Below are positions 33,280-46,559 of a stretch of 64,000 bases of DNA, piece by piece. The notes beneath the pieces are model-generated. The model saw only the letters and a list, made by a program, of their open reading frames with translations. It was not told where the DNA came from and searched no databases. Each line of letters starts with the position of its first letter. Within the stretch, counting starts at the first letter, position 1. Made by a program: the position numbers and the translations under genes. The DNA comes from Nageia nagi. Its lineage: Eukaryota; Pinophyta. The stretch spans positions 200,632,001-200,696,000 of the forward strand of contig JBITNC010000001.1 in NCBI GenBank assembly GCA_050084985.1, given 5' to 3'.

Positions 33280-36125
33280 TATTAGTATGGTGGTAGAGTT
33301 TACTACCTTCTTTTTCATGCCTTTATCTCCTTATTTTCCTCATATTTAAAAGGTTTGATACCAATTCATGACTTATTATTATTGTATTACCAATGCAACA
33401 CTAGTATTGTTGATTTTCTTAGAAACTAGTGAAGTAAAATATAATGCTATGACTTCATACCTTAACCAATATGGTGCTAGAGTTGTTTGACTTCCTCACC
33501 CTCTTTTCCTCCTATTTGTTGTACACAATACATGTAGGGTTAACCTTATTGGTTGTGTTAAGACTATTTAAATAATACTAGTTATGAATTAATACCTTGA
33601 TTATTTTGCAAGAAATGGTGATGGCTATGTTCCTCCACTTTCTAGTTGGAGTGGGAGAATGTTTATCTATCACTTGTGCATGAAGTGGGAGTGGAAGCTC
33701 TATCATGGGAGGCATAAAATTGAATATTTGGGTAGGACACCAAATTTTACAATGTGCTTTCCTATTTATTTTCTTTTTTATAGTAGTTTAAATTTACATT
33801 GCCTTTTAACCATTGTTGTATCATGTTTTAGGGTGATTCATTACCATCATAAAAATTCACCTTACATATAGATATAAAATAGAGGTTTAAAACTACCCAT
33901 CAAAATCATCATTCAATATACCATACAATAATGGTTTTTAGCTATTGATAAATAAATACCATTAATTTACCAATATTAAATTCCAATTTTAGTATAATGG
34001 TTGAAGGCATATTGCTTCCATCCAAAGCTTGATTGATAAGATACACTCATAATGCTAAGGTTACACTTCACTAGTCAATAAAAATGTCATGCATGTGGGA
34101 CTATCTCATTTCACTTTTGAAATTGCTCATGTAGTTCTAAGATGGAGATATGTGGTGTTGCCACCCAAAAAAAAATTAAACCTTAAAAATGGAAAAAAAT
34201 TAATCAAACTAAGTTCTATAACCCCCTTTTTATAGTTTAGATTGAAAAAACATGAAAATCAACTTTTTTTGGACTCTTTTTACCTTGGCCAGATCTAGTT
34301 GATTCTTAATGAAGTCATCAACCTAATTTATCCAACTAATTGAGCCTTAAAAGAAGTTTTCCCTTTGGTTATATCAACCTAACCCTCAAGGTTGTTCATA
34401 TAATTATCTTCCACTTGAATAACTATGTTAACCTTTACCATTAGTTGAATCCACCTAGTTGATAATCTGATAAAATATTTGTTATCATGATTCTCCTCAA
34501 CTTGATTAACTATTTTCTTATAGTCAGATTGAGTTCCCCTATGATAATATTATAGAGTTCTATCATCAATATTTCCAACCTAAACAACATCATTAGTGCC
34601 TAAGTATATCTATTAGTCTAGTCAAAATAATTGATAATAACCACTCGATAGCATCATCATCATCCAACTCACCCTAACCAATGTTCACTCTTGATCTGAT
34701 CATCACTAACTTGATTGATAGATTATATCTATTAGTACAATCAAGATATATATCACAAACTTGATTGATATATTTATCCAATAATTAATGGAAAAAATTC
34801 TAAGTAATCTAATCCATACATCTAACTACATGTATCTAGTCTGATCATCACTATATGTTCCCTTTGTACCACCACCTATCTATAAATATTAGACCCCCTA
34901 GCTGATAGATTATAATAGGTCAAATCAAGGTTAAAGATTTAATTAGAGAGTTATTATTACCAAAATTTAGTGAACCACTACCAAAATAAAAATACTCTTA
35001 ATATCCTTTTGGATATAACCAACATGAAGGTACAAAACCTCACCAAAACTAGTAAGATCCATGAGGAGGATGTTGATAAGTATGGAAAAACCTCCTCTCA
35101 TACCTCATCTTAGTCAAACTAACAAGTTTATGTTATCAAGTGCTAAGGTAAGGGGAAAGGAAAGCAAAAGTGATGGTAATAATGAAAAAAAATAAAATTT
35201 TCTAAGTCCTTACAGGTCAAATCGAAGGTGATGATGGTAAGAGCATAAGATAATGAGTTATCAATTGACTCAATATGACCAAAGGAAAAAAGATACAAGT
35301 TTTGTAGGTTAGGTTAAAGACATCAAAAATAATATCAAATCTAGATCAAGTTATCAATCCTACCAACCTATCCTAAAGAAAATGATTTCTAAAGTATTGA
35401 TGTTTAGATTGAACTGAATGATTACAACAAAATCAAAATTTATCATCAAGACTTTAGACCTAATCAAAGGAAAAGTGCCAACCTCTAAGTCATATCAATG
35501 AAGTCTATGAATAAGTATAGAAATATTATCAATATCATTCTAAACCTGACCTAAGCTAATAATTGAACAATTATAACAAGTTATGGTTGAATATTTAAAG
35601 ATTATGACAATAAAATGTATTCATAAGGATAATAAGCATCTTCATCCAACCAAGAACTAAGAATACTTTTTCTTTCAATAATGATCAAATGTGCAACCTA
35701 AATGAAAATAAATACTAAGCTTTGTTAATCAAATCAATAAATGTAACCATGATCATAATTTGATCAGTGTTTCAAAGATGATAACAACAAATCCAAAAGG
35801 GATTGCCAACTAATATTTTAATGCAAACTACTAGTATAACTTTATGATATCATAACAAGATCTCTAACTAAGGTATTTAATTTTTTAGGATGAACACTTA
35901 GAAATAGAAATAAATGAGGATACACATGAAGGTATCTTTTATCGAGCTTCAAAATGAAGAAAGTATGCTACAATATGCTATGTTACATAATGGGTTGAAG
36001 GAAATTCAACACATAGAGTGGAGACATAATGAACGAAAGAAGATGGATGTGAAGAAAACATAATTTTTTCAAATAAGAGAAGAGAAATGATATTATCTAC
36101 TCTCATAAATTATTCAATGATATAT
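33280..36125. other. Non-coding or decayed tract
   Basis: I recognise no gene. Phrases of the form cttgattgata and gatcatcacta recur between 34400 and 34900, suggesting old internal repetition. A motif similar to cttcataccttaaccaatatggtg occurs near 33461 and also near 31655 and 33590. Confidence 0.4.
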
Positions 36126-36129
36126 TATT

Positions 36130-38560
36130 CCCTTTCACTATATATTTCTTAGAGGTAGCATTAGTAGTAGTAGAGCACCTAGATGTGGAGCATAGGAACC
36201 TGAGGGACTACACTAGTAAGATCATAGCTAATTTATCTCCTCAAGGGATATAAACATAATTCAACTGGTCAAATAGGTAGATTGCATATAGTGAAGAATA
36301 ATCCAATGTAAAATTTAATAAAATTTATAAACTAATAAATATTTTTAGGGATTTACTAAAACTTGAGTACCAAGAGTTGGACCATTAAAGGATCATGCTA
36401 GTAGATAGAGTATGGTTTCAGGAAAGCACTCTTGTTCTATTGAGCTTATTATGTTAGCTCATCAACCAAGACACATATACATATTTTAAAATGGAATTTT
36501 TTTATTTCCTCTTAAATATTGGTGAATGGAGAAGAATAAGGTAAAGCATCATAATCAGTGACTCTTTGATGAAGTAGCTCTTAGCCATCAAGAACACCTT
36601 TAAATTTTATATAAATTCTTATCTATTTTACCTCCTGTTACATGTAAAGAATAAACCAAAGGCTAGTGGAATCAAATACTTGATTTAGAAACATGGCATT
36701 ACTATCTATGCAATCTATCCAAAATGGGAGATTAAAAATAAATGGAATGCTATACAAATGAGGAATGATAAATGGGAATATGCTATATATAAGGAATTAA
36801 AAGGGCCTAGGTAGGTAGAAAGGATTTTTGACAAAGTGAGGAAAGTCATCAAGATTTCCAAAATATGTGAGCGGTAAGCTCATGATATTTGAAGTCAAGA
36901 GGAAATTAAAACAACATTATGAAAATTTATTAAGGAAGAAAGTAGGGATGATCAAACTTCCCTTTTATCTAGGTTACTATGTATGCAACACATAGATCAA
37001 GGTAGACACAATTATGGTCATGGAAAAATAACTGCAATGAAAAGTTATGACCAAGATGGGTTGATAGATGCATATTTTAAATACAATTTCAAATTATATT
37101 TTCAACATAAGTCATTTGGTAGTATTGAAATATATTGAGATATAATATTTGATATTAAAATTCTAGATATATCTAGGAAGATAAATTAGGAATAAGAGAA
37201 AGAGAAAAAGAAGGATAAAATAATAATGATTCCCTCTTCCCCCATTGATTTTCAAATTTTAAGAAGACCTCCTGAATGTTTGAAATTCATAATACCCCTC
37301 AAGGAATCTTCCAATCAATAAACCATAGCAAAAATTGACCAATTCAAAATAATGATAAATATGAATGTCATTAGTATATTAAAAAATACTTACACCCTTG
37401 AAGAGTCCTAATAAGATGTTTGTATTGAGGAGCCATTGTAATATTTGGATAAGGTATTTAATCAAGAGGATGAAGCAAATATATAAGCACATTCTAGCAA
37501 GGAGGTGGTAGAAAAATGTTAATATATGAAAGTATATAGCTTATGAGGATTTGAAGAAGAAGAAAAAGAGGAAGATGATGAAGTTCATAGTCAAATATGA
37601 AGGAGTCCAAGAAATTAACCTTCAAACTATAGAAGTAGAATCCAAGGTAAAAACCAAAGTAGGAGTGAAGATGAATTTATAAATACTATAGGTTCTGAGG
37701 AGGAAGTGACATAAACCTAGCCCAAAGGGTAGGATAAAGGAAAACTTAATACTAATACATATTTTGGGGAGATATTTGACATCCACTCATGGTTCAAGGT
37801 AATCTCAGAAGAATTTGATGACCAAAGGATCAAGTACACCTAAAACGAAAAGCATCATAAGAGGTATAATAAATGTTAGCCTAAGAGGAGGAGGAGTATT
37901 AGATAATGGGGATGATTATGAAGAGGAAACCTCAAATAAAGAAAAAATATGAACATGATCAAGCATTGAAAAAGAAACTCATTTTTATAAACCCATCTCA
38001 ACCCCCTCAACAAGTAAATGATAGAATCTAACTTGAAGGAGTAGATTTAAGTGCATACTTTTAGGGCTTACAAGACATGAGTGGGAGTGATGATGATCAT
38101 CATGTAGAGGAAGGTGGTGGTGATGATGATGATGATGGAACCCCTTCCAAGCCTCCTAAATTGTTAAAATGCTCCCTAGAATTATAGCTAATGGATAGAT
38201 TTAGATTAAAAATATATATAGCAACAAAAAGGAGTTAAGAGATTCCACTACCATCAGAATTAATACTAATAAATATGATATAGAGAAAGTATATGAAGAT
38301 GGGATAGCTTATATGAAAAAATGATCCATGGAACATATGTAGAATATAGTAAAGAATCATAAATAGAAAATTAAATAATTAGAAGGGAAATTGAAAGTAG
38401 AGCAAGCAAAATGTAGAAATTGGGAGTCCCTCACATCCAATGAAAATATGTTGAAAATCAATTACCATATAGGGTATCATTCATCAAAAAATCCTAAGTA
38501 GTCATATCATAACTACTCAATAGATTTAACAATGCATACAATGAATTTATTTGGTTTTTA
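36130..38560 (+). pseudogene. Decayed coding-like tract, family unknown
   Basis: One plus-strand reading has longer meaningful-looking phrases than its surroundings. Examples are VEHLDVEHRNLRDYTSKII (near 36170), VWFQESTLVLLSLLC (near 36410), NTFKFYINSYLFYLLLHV (near 36590) and IMIPSSPIDFQILRRPPE (near 37210). An acidic stretch lies near 37550-37580 (Glu/Asp run). A GAT-repeat encoding Met or Asp runs is near 38112-38137. Stops are TAG and TAA at moderate density, consistent with an old reading frame decayed by C-to-T change. I cannot assign a family. It lies upstream of the gag at 40805 and might belong to the same element. Confidence 0.3.
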
Positions 38561-39051
38561 TATATCAATAAATATTTAAAATACATGCATAAAATAATAA
38601 TAATAGCAAAAAATGTGGGATTCAAATATGTAATTTGTTATAAATGTTAGAAAGCATTTGGGCCTAACATTGATTACACATATGAATGTACATGATAAAT
38701 TCTTCTTTTATCATGGATGTTTTTCAACCACCAAAGAGAAATACAAGTAGATGATATCAAAATTTAGAGTGATATATGAGAAGCTAAAGGTCATATTGAA
38801 GTCTCATCCTACATCTCACCCCTTGGATAGGGTAAATATTTATTATGGAAAAAGAGGATGCTTGGAAAAAAAAAGAGAAATTTTTATTTTGAAAAAATGA
38901 AAATTTTTGTAATTAGTTAGTTGTTAGTTATCATCTTATGGTTAATTAGGGAAGCTAAATAATCTCTCTCACTATTGTAAGAAACTACTATATTTTTTAA
39001 GATTGAATATTAATAACAAGACTTGAATGCTCTTATGATATCATTATATAT

Positions 39052-39120
<69 letters not shown>

Positions 39121-40800
39121 ATGTGGATGCTTTGTTTACCAATTTATTAGTAAACTAGTATTGCATATGATTGTAATATCCTTTTATAAATTTTGTAAGA
39201 TTTATAGCAAGATTTATAATTGATAGTAAAGTTCAATACTAGTGAATCAGTATTGATCTTGATTGTTAGATTGATAAGATAAAGAATATCATTCTACTTT
39301 TAAGATAATATATAAGGATATTCTTGATTATTTTAAATTTGAGAAAGTATTACAATTGAAGTTATTCTAAAAAATTTCTTTTACTAGTTAATTAGTAAAA
39401 AGGAAGGGTTTTTGAATCAAGAACTACTATAGGAATCAATTAGTTTTAAGATAGTTCAAGAAGAAGCTTGAATCCTATTGAGGACCCCCTCATGAAAATG
39501 AAGAATTTACTAATCCCTTGTTGTCCCCTAATAAAAATTGACAACTCCATTGGGGAAGTGAATATTATGCATGAAAACATTTGGCTAACATAAGTTAGCC
39601 TAGAAACTCTAAGTCAATCACTTAGAAAAGATGTTTAGTGAGTGCAACCTCAACTATAACTTGCTATTTTATTTGAAAAGAAAACTAAGGATTAGTTTAA
39701 CAAAAAATAAAAAATAATAATAAAAATGAAATGAAATTTCTTAGAAAATTTGAGCTTTAGAGGAAGAATTCTCTAAAGAAATTAAGTTCAAAAAATTATT
39801 AAAAAGAAAACTCTATTTTTTAATCAATATTTTCTCGATACATTATCTATAAATTGAAGAAAAATAATAAGAAGGGCTCAATAAAGGTACCTCTCACTGG
39901 TTGAATAGTTTAAGAACCAAATAAACATAAAACATTCTCTTTTACAAATATTTAGGAGTGAAGCTATATCAAAAATAATCAAGTGGTTATTTAGAGAAGA
40001 AAGAGTTTTGAAGGATAAGTTAGCTTACACAGTGAATTAGAAGAAAAGTTTAAGGTTGAAGACATCATATATTTCAAAACCAAAATTATAATACTTATTG
40101 AGAACAATCCACTTCAATTATCATCACTAGAAGTAGTACTATTCAGAATAGACAACTTGAAATTTGCTTATGAAAGAGTAATTACATCTAAAATTGTAAC
40201 CAATATCATTGATATATTAAAAGAGGAAATTAAAAAGAGAAGTCATGGGAGAAATTTTTCCATATTGTAATAAATTAAAAATCAATTGATAGGGTGCTAT
40301 CACCTACCTCTTCTAAATCCATTAGAAAGAATTATTATTGATAATTAAAAATAAAAAGCAAGTATAACATGGTTTGTTGAAGAAAATTTTGGTATTGAAG
40401 AATATCCCTCAGATAGTGATTTTGAAACTAAAGAAGAGTTTATCTACTAGAAATATAATTTTATACTACCCATCAAATATCATTTTATTTTTTACAAGAT
40501 CATATTGAATAAAATCAAAAGCTATCAAGATTTTATAGGTCTATAACTCATTGCATCAAATTAGCTAGTAAGTTCAGTTAGATGTAGGATAAGAATCTCT
40601 AAACACATAGATAATTAGAGTTGGGGTGTAGATATTATGAAAATAGAAAGATAAATTTGAAGGATAAGAAGAGAAAGGATTGAATGCCAAGGAAATATTC
40701 ACATTCAAGTAATTAAAAATCTTGAACCATTATAAAGCCAACCCAAATATTCTAAATTATCTAGATTGATTCACACAACACCTATCTATATACATCCTTT
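38561..40800. other. AT-rich tract with a weak coding-like segment
   Basis: No gene identified. Near 40040-40290 a plus-strand phrase (YFKTKIIILIENNPLQLSS, then VLFRIDNLKFAYERVI) looks protein-like, but I cannot name it. It is close upstream of gag A and could be its 5' flank. Confidence 0.3.
39044..39114. repeat. (TA)n microsatellite
   Basis: A short TA/TACA lead-in is followed by more than 20 uninterrupted TA dinucleotides. The open frame that crosses it (Tyr-Ile repeats) is an artefact of the repeat. Confidence 0.95.
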
Positions 40801-41016
40801 AACTATGCAAGGAGGTGGATCAAGAGGAGCTGGCCAAAATGGAGGTCTAGAAGGAAGTGGTGGATTTACCCCTTCATTTGATAGTGTAATAGTAGGTATT
40901 TTCCATTGTTAATTCCTAGGAGGTGGCAAAAATTGAAACCATAAGGATAGAGCTACAAGGCCATGGATAAATAATACAAGAAATTTTGATTTACCTAGAG
41001 ATAGACATAATCTTCC

Positions 41017-41650
41017 TATAGACCTCAATTAATGCATAAATAATAAAATCAATGCACTATCTATCTATGATATGTAATTGAAGTATATATGATAAATTTG
41101 ATATTAAATAAACTATGATAATAAATGTACCTTCATTACAATCACATGAATATGAAATAACGATAACCATCCATAAATCATCACAATAAAGAATAAGAAA
41201 CACATGCTACCAATGGCCTAAGATGGCATGTCATTAGCTGCATGGGATAAGTAGATCTATGAATGGAATAAAAAGTATGAGAAAGTGAGATAAAGGGTTT
41301 AACAAATCTATGTAGAGGTGGTGTTACAAAATAGCATTGTTGGTAGAATAGAATGATATTGCATGTTTTGATATCTCTGTTGGTATTTCTTAGGCTCTCA
41401 CATGATTTACCCTCATGCCCTTGATATTTCTTTATAGAAACATTATGATCTTCTTTGATTCTTGTGATCATTGCACATTACATTGTTTGACATGTCTTTC
41501 TTAATATTCAACACCCTTTACATTGTACAATGGTCCATTACATTGATTACATTACCTTGTGTATATTTTTAATATATTTTTACAATAAGTACCCTAGATG
41601 CTATAAAATGAATTATTTAGTAAATAATAATTCATTTTTAGGCATTTATA
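41017..41650 (-). repeat. 3' LTR of Tat element 1
   Basis: In plus orientation it starts TATAGACCTCAATTAATGCAT and ends TTAGGCATTTATA. The partner at 57021 starts TGTAGACCTC and ends GGCATCTACA. The long shared stretch around ctatgtagaggtggtgttac makes the pairing certain. On the minus strand the purine tract next to it is the complement of ttttcccctctttgg (41650-41664). Confidence 0.9.
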
Positions 41651-42690
41651 TTTTTCCCCTCTTTGGAGGTGTGATTGAAGAAATGAAATTACATGTCCAA
41701 AAAAGAAGTATAGAAGAAAATTTTTAAGAACTTTTAACTCTTTATGTGTAATACCTCTTGATGATGATGATGAGGGTCCTTTGCTAGCCCCTTTTGGTTT
41801 GGTTTCCCTAAGAAAGCTCCTTGGATGGTGCATCTAAGATAAAATCAAAAGAACTCTGCTAGCAAGTAGTCTTGTGGTCCCACATCCAATATGTGAAATA
41901 GATGATGTTATTTTTTCCCTTGTACTATTCAACCATGAATCTAGCCATTTCATCATTTCTTCTTCTTAGGAAACTAATGCACTTACATCCATGCCTTGAT
42001 AGAGTAGAAGTTGTTTTTGTTTGTAATGAAATGTCATTAATGTGCATGCTACTAAAGGTGTAGGAAGAGTGAGCATGCCACTGATAGTGTGAGTTCTCCA
42101 ATATTTTCTTTTCTTATTGCAATGTAGGTACCTAAAAAATGATGTTGGACATACCTTGCATGAAGTATGTTGGATACATAATGAGTTATGTCATCCATTT
42201 ATGATGATTCAATGTCAGCAATATACTTATAGTTGTATCACTGACTTATCTTTTGAGTGATTGAACTCTCACTAGCCATATCGATGGTCATATTTTTTAT
42301 GTCTATAAAATTTAGACAATATTTTTGTATGGTTAAAAGAAAAAACCATGTGGATACATAGCAATTTTTATCATCCATTAATTATGAATAAATATCCACA
42401 TCATACTTACAATTGCATCATTAGTTTATCCTTTAAGTGAGTGAACTCTCACTAATCATATCATTGGCCATTGGTGACCTAGCATTTTATGTCCATGGTC
42501 AACAAACATTATACTCTCAATAGTATTTTTTTCTTTTTATCCTTTTTTTTAGGAATCCATGTAATTGGTAACATACAAATAATAATGCACATCATTAGTG
42601 GCATGAAAATAGTACAATGAAATACAAAACTAATATGACACTATGATATAGGTACCTTGCTTTAGATTTTTTACCATGTTGCAAGGTACA
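41651..42690 (-). other. 3' non-coding region of Tat element 1, with tandem repeat
   Basis: This region lies between integrase and the 3' LTR. It holds two tandem copies of a block of about 170-180 bases (near 42171-42335 and 42350-42510). Each includes a tggatacata start, a tcatccatt segment and the hairpin-like gagtgaactctcact. The matching region of Tat element 2 has the same organisation. No env-like protein is seen. Confidence 0.7.
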
Positions 42691-43890
42691 GAGCCATAAT
42701 CTTTATGCAAAGAAAAATTTAAGATGGGTGGCATTGAAGGTATTTGGTTATTCTTTACCATCCATGGATGATAGTTTGTAGGCTCCTAATCCTTTTGCTT
42801 CCACTACAACAAATGAACCCAACCAATTTAGTTTGAATTTCCCTTTAAACTCATCATTTGTAATAGTTTTATTGATATTTTCCTTCAGTACTAAATCTCC
42901 TACTTTAAATTCCTTGGACTTTATCTTCTTTCCAAATACTTTTTTTAGTTTGGAATGATAAAAATTTTGATGTTAAATCACTCTAATTCTATTTTCATCC
43001 AGTAATTCCAAATGCTTCATTCTAACCTTCCTTGCTTCCTCATCCAAAATATCAACTTGCAATGAAATCCTTGAGGATGGGATCTCTAACTCTAATGGTA
43101 CCACAACTTCATCTCCATACACCAATGAGAATGGTGTTTTCCTAGTGGTTATTCTAATACTTTTCCTATATTCCCAAAGTGCATATGGTAGTTGTTCATA
43201 CCAATCTCTTTTATAACTACCCCAAGTTTTAGAGAAAATACTCTTTATAGTAGCTTATGCTTGACCATTAACTTAAGGATAGTAATCTGAAGAAAATGAT
43301 TGAATAATATGGGAAATTTCTTAAAAAAATATTTCATTTCCTTACCTTTAAAGTTTTTTTCATTATCCATAATTAGCCTTTATGGTACCCAAAATCTTGT
43401 AATAATGTTTTCAGTGAGAAATGCAATTATCTTATCTTGAGTAACTTATTTCATAGGAATGGCTTCAACCAATTTTGTAGTGAACTTTGTGGCTATAATG
43501 ACAAATTTGTGGCCTTGCCATGTGTGAGGATTGATGAGCCCAATCAAATCTTTTCCCCAAGTAGCAAATTTCCATGGTGAGATTATGGAATTTAACTTTT
43601 GAGTGGGTTGTTTTTCGAAATTAGCATGCTTTTAACACTATAAATAAGTCTTCATATGAGTTTTGCAATAATCCTCCATTATGGGCCAATAGTAACCAAT
43701 GCATAAAAGCTTAGTGTATAATAATTTTGTATGAAAATGACCTCCACACAAGTCATAATGTTCTTGCTCTAATGTTGTAATTATTTCATTTTGAGTGAGA
43801 CATCTCAATAAAGCACCATTAAAAGATCTTATATACAACACCTCAATCTTCTTTAATCTCACTTTTTCATTTCTATCATAATCATCCAAA
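42690..43890 (-). pseudogene. Tat element 1 integrase, broken
   Basis: Minus-strand reading. The zinc region near 43780-43650 is EHYDLCGGHFHTKLLYTKLL, then YYWPIMEDYCKTH. The core has WGKDLIGLINPH (first Asp, near 43560) and LIMDNEKNFKGK (second Asp, near 43365). Where the catalytic Glu belongs, the frame reads NGQA-stop-ATIK (near 43245), so Glu is a TAA codon. The C-terminal part is well readable: YEQLPYALWEYRKSIRITTR, then TPFSLVYGDEVVVPLE and GDLVLKENI. A K-rich end lies near 42700. The remaining region resembles an ordinary plant integrase, but the enzyme is dead. Confidence 0.85.
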
Positions 43891-43899
43891 ATTATTTAA

Positions 43900-45870
43900 T
43901 TTTCAAGTAATTATGAATATCTATATATCAGTTTTGAAAATCATTTTCTTCAGCAATGAGACATATCTCTATTTCATGCATATCTTCAATGTAGGAAGGT
44001 GTACCAAGTTTATAGATTTTTAGAATTGTCTCTTCATTCTCTATCTCAATTGGTGCAAGAGAAGCTACACTTGCCATGGCATCTGCATACCTATTATTGG
44101 TTTGTGGGATATTCTGAATAGTATGTCTATCAAATTGATCCAACAAGTCATTAACCACTATCTTATAGGGCATCAATTTCTCATCCTTTGTATCAAATAT
44201 ATCTTTTACTTGGTTAATTACAAGCTATGAATCACCATAAATGTCTAAATTATTAATTTTCAATGTGAAAGTTGCTTTTAGAACAAATATCAAAGCTTCA
44301 TACTCTACCATATTATTAGTGCTTTCAAATCCAAGTGTTTAAGCTATGGGGATTACCTCATTTGTAGGAGAAACTAAGATAATACCTACCCCTACTTCAT
44401 AAGAGTACCTACATATATCAAAATGCAACATACAAGAAGTTGGCGCATCCTTTATGAAGCACATGTATTTATTTAGGATGGACATCTCATCAAAATCATG
44501 CCATTGATGGCCTTCTAATAGCTCTATATGCCATTGATGGCATGAATCATCTTGGTACTCATCTAAAAATTCTTTATGAATCACTATTTCATCATTTTGA
44601 GGGAACTTAGCAATCAAATTTGTAATGGAATTCCCTTTTATAGACTTTTGTTTTACAACATTGATATCAAATTCTTGTAACAACATTAGCCATTTTTCTA
44701 CCTTGTCTGATAAATGTTGCTTGGTTATAAGATATTTTAGCAAGTTAACTAGGATGATAACAAATGTAGTGTAATACAAAAGATAGTGCCTCAATTTTTC
44801 TATAGCAAAAACCATACCAAAGCAAAGCTTTTCCATATGATTATATCTAGTTTCATAGTCAACAAGAGTTTTACTAAGGTAATAAATTTCTCTTTCTTTA
44901 TTTTCATCATCCTTTTGACACAACATTTCCCCAAGTCATACAATGTGGCTACTATATATAAATAAGCTAGTTTTACAAAATCCATAGGTACTAGGATAGG
45001 AGGATTGAGCAAGTATTGTTTGATATCTTCAAAAACATTTTGGCATTTTTCATCCCACACAAACTTGACATCCTTTTTTATCAAATGAGTGAAGGGTCTA
45101 CACTTATCTCCATTTTGGGAAATGAACCTTCTAACTAAATTTATCTTTTCTTGGAGACTCCTTAATTGATTAAGATTCTTTGGTGAAGGCATGCTTACTA
45201 TGGCTTTCACTTTTTTTGGATCTACCTCAATTACTCTTTTAGAAATCATAAAACCAAGCAATTTTCTTGAAGTGACACAAAAAGCACATTTTTGAGGTTT
45301 GAGTCTAAGCTTGTACCTTTCTAGAATTTTGAACACTTTTTCAAGAAACTCTAAATGATCTTGGTACTGCTTTTCCTTTACCAATATGTCATCAACATAC
45401 ACTTCTACTAATTTATGAATGTGCTTATGGAACATTGACACCATATCCCTTTGGTAAGTAGCACCTACATTTTTCAATCCAAAAGTATAACCTTCCAACA
45501 AACATTTCCCATGGTGTAGTGAAATCATTCTTATGTTGTTTATATGGATTTATTAGTATTTAGTTATATCTATAAAATCCATCCATGAAAGATAATGTAT
45601 CATGACCAGAAATGCTATCCACAATCATATCAATGTTAGATAATGAGAAATCATCCTTCAAAAAAGCATTATTAATGTCACAAAATTCAATTCAAAACCT
45701 TATTTTCCATTTGGTTTTGTGATAGGGACAATATTAGCCATCCATTATAAATAATTAATTGGTTTAATAAAGCCACATTTAAATTATTTTTCTATCTCTT
45801 CTTAACTAACAAAGCTTTATAAGGGTGCAATTTTTTAATTTACTTTCTATTTAATTGGCTTAGCTCCCTT
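43900..45870 (-). pseudogene. Tat element 1 RT, RNase H and second (archaeal-type) RNase H
   Basis: RT starts near 45850 with many stops (GFIKPINYL, then WMANIVPITKPNGK). The open part is 45528-44990, with YVDD at 45388-45399 and the thumb RKLLGFMISKRVIEVDPKKV. RNase H reads REIYYLSKTLVDYETRYNHME (near 44890). The second RNase H follows with VGVGIILVSPTNEVIPIA (near 44390), STNNMVEYEALIF, IYGDS-stop-LVINQV (TAG for a Gln) and TNNRYADAMASVASLAP. Two successive RNase H domains before integrase are the Tat hallmark. The first Asp of the second domain appears as HFDICRYS, so its Gly-rich turn is altered. Confidence 0.87.
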
Positions 45871-46559
45871 TTTAAGTGGTAAATTATTTATGAAAAATTA
45901 AGGATCTAAACCAAGCATATCATCATAAGAACAAGAAAAAAATTTATTATGTTCAATGAATTTATTTTTTTACCTTTCTTATTATTGTGTAGGGAGGGAT
46001 ACTCCAACTTGAACCAACCTTTTCTCATCACTTATTTCAATATTGACATTCACCAAGTCTTTAGCTTGGAATGTAAGTTATTCCTTTTTCTATAATAGGA
46101 AAGGTAATTATTCCAATCCTTTTATGTTATTTATATCACTATCCTTTAGTTGAACCTGAAACACTTCATTAAAATTTACTTCTTAAACAAAATATGCATA
46201 CTCATTGAGAATATAACTGATTTTCCTCTTTTCATTAGATTTAAGCAATTATGAATGTGCCTCCAACTATTTTAAAATATCATCATTAGTACTAAAGCAA
46301 TCAAATTTTAGAGGTATAGTGTCATCAATCCACAAATCTCTATCAATATCATTAGACAATTCAATCATATTGCATTCTTTAACAAACTTAATAGGTCCCA
46401 TTGTTTGCTTGGTGTTTTGATCACTACCTAATCCATCTTCATTTTTCTATGATTTTGAATTAGTAGGAAAAGAGGATATACCTTATTTAGATTTTCCTAA
46501 ACCTCCTCCCTTATACTTACAATTTCCAAATATATATTTGTGAAAAAAAGGAGATGGAA

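Noticed and set aside
39023-39223. Open frame with a run of Tyr-Ile repeats
   Set aside because: It is the translation of a (TA)n microsatellite, with no other protein features.
41651-42690. Env-like gene in the 3' region of the Tat elements
   Set aside because: No signal peptide, membrane segment or long frame is visible; the region is a tandem repeat.
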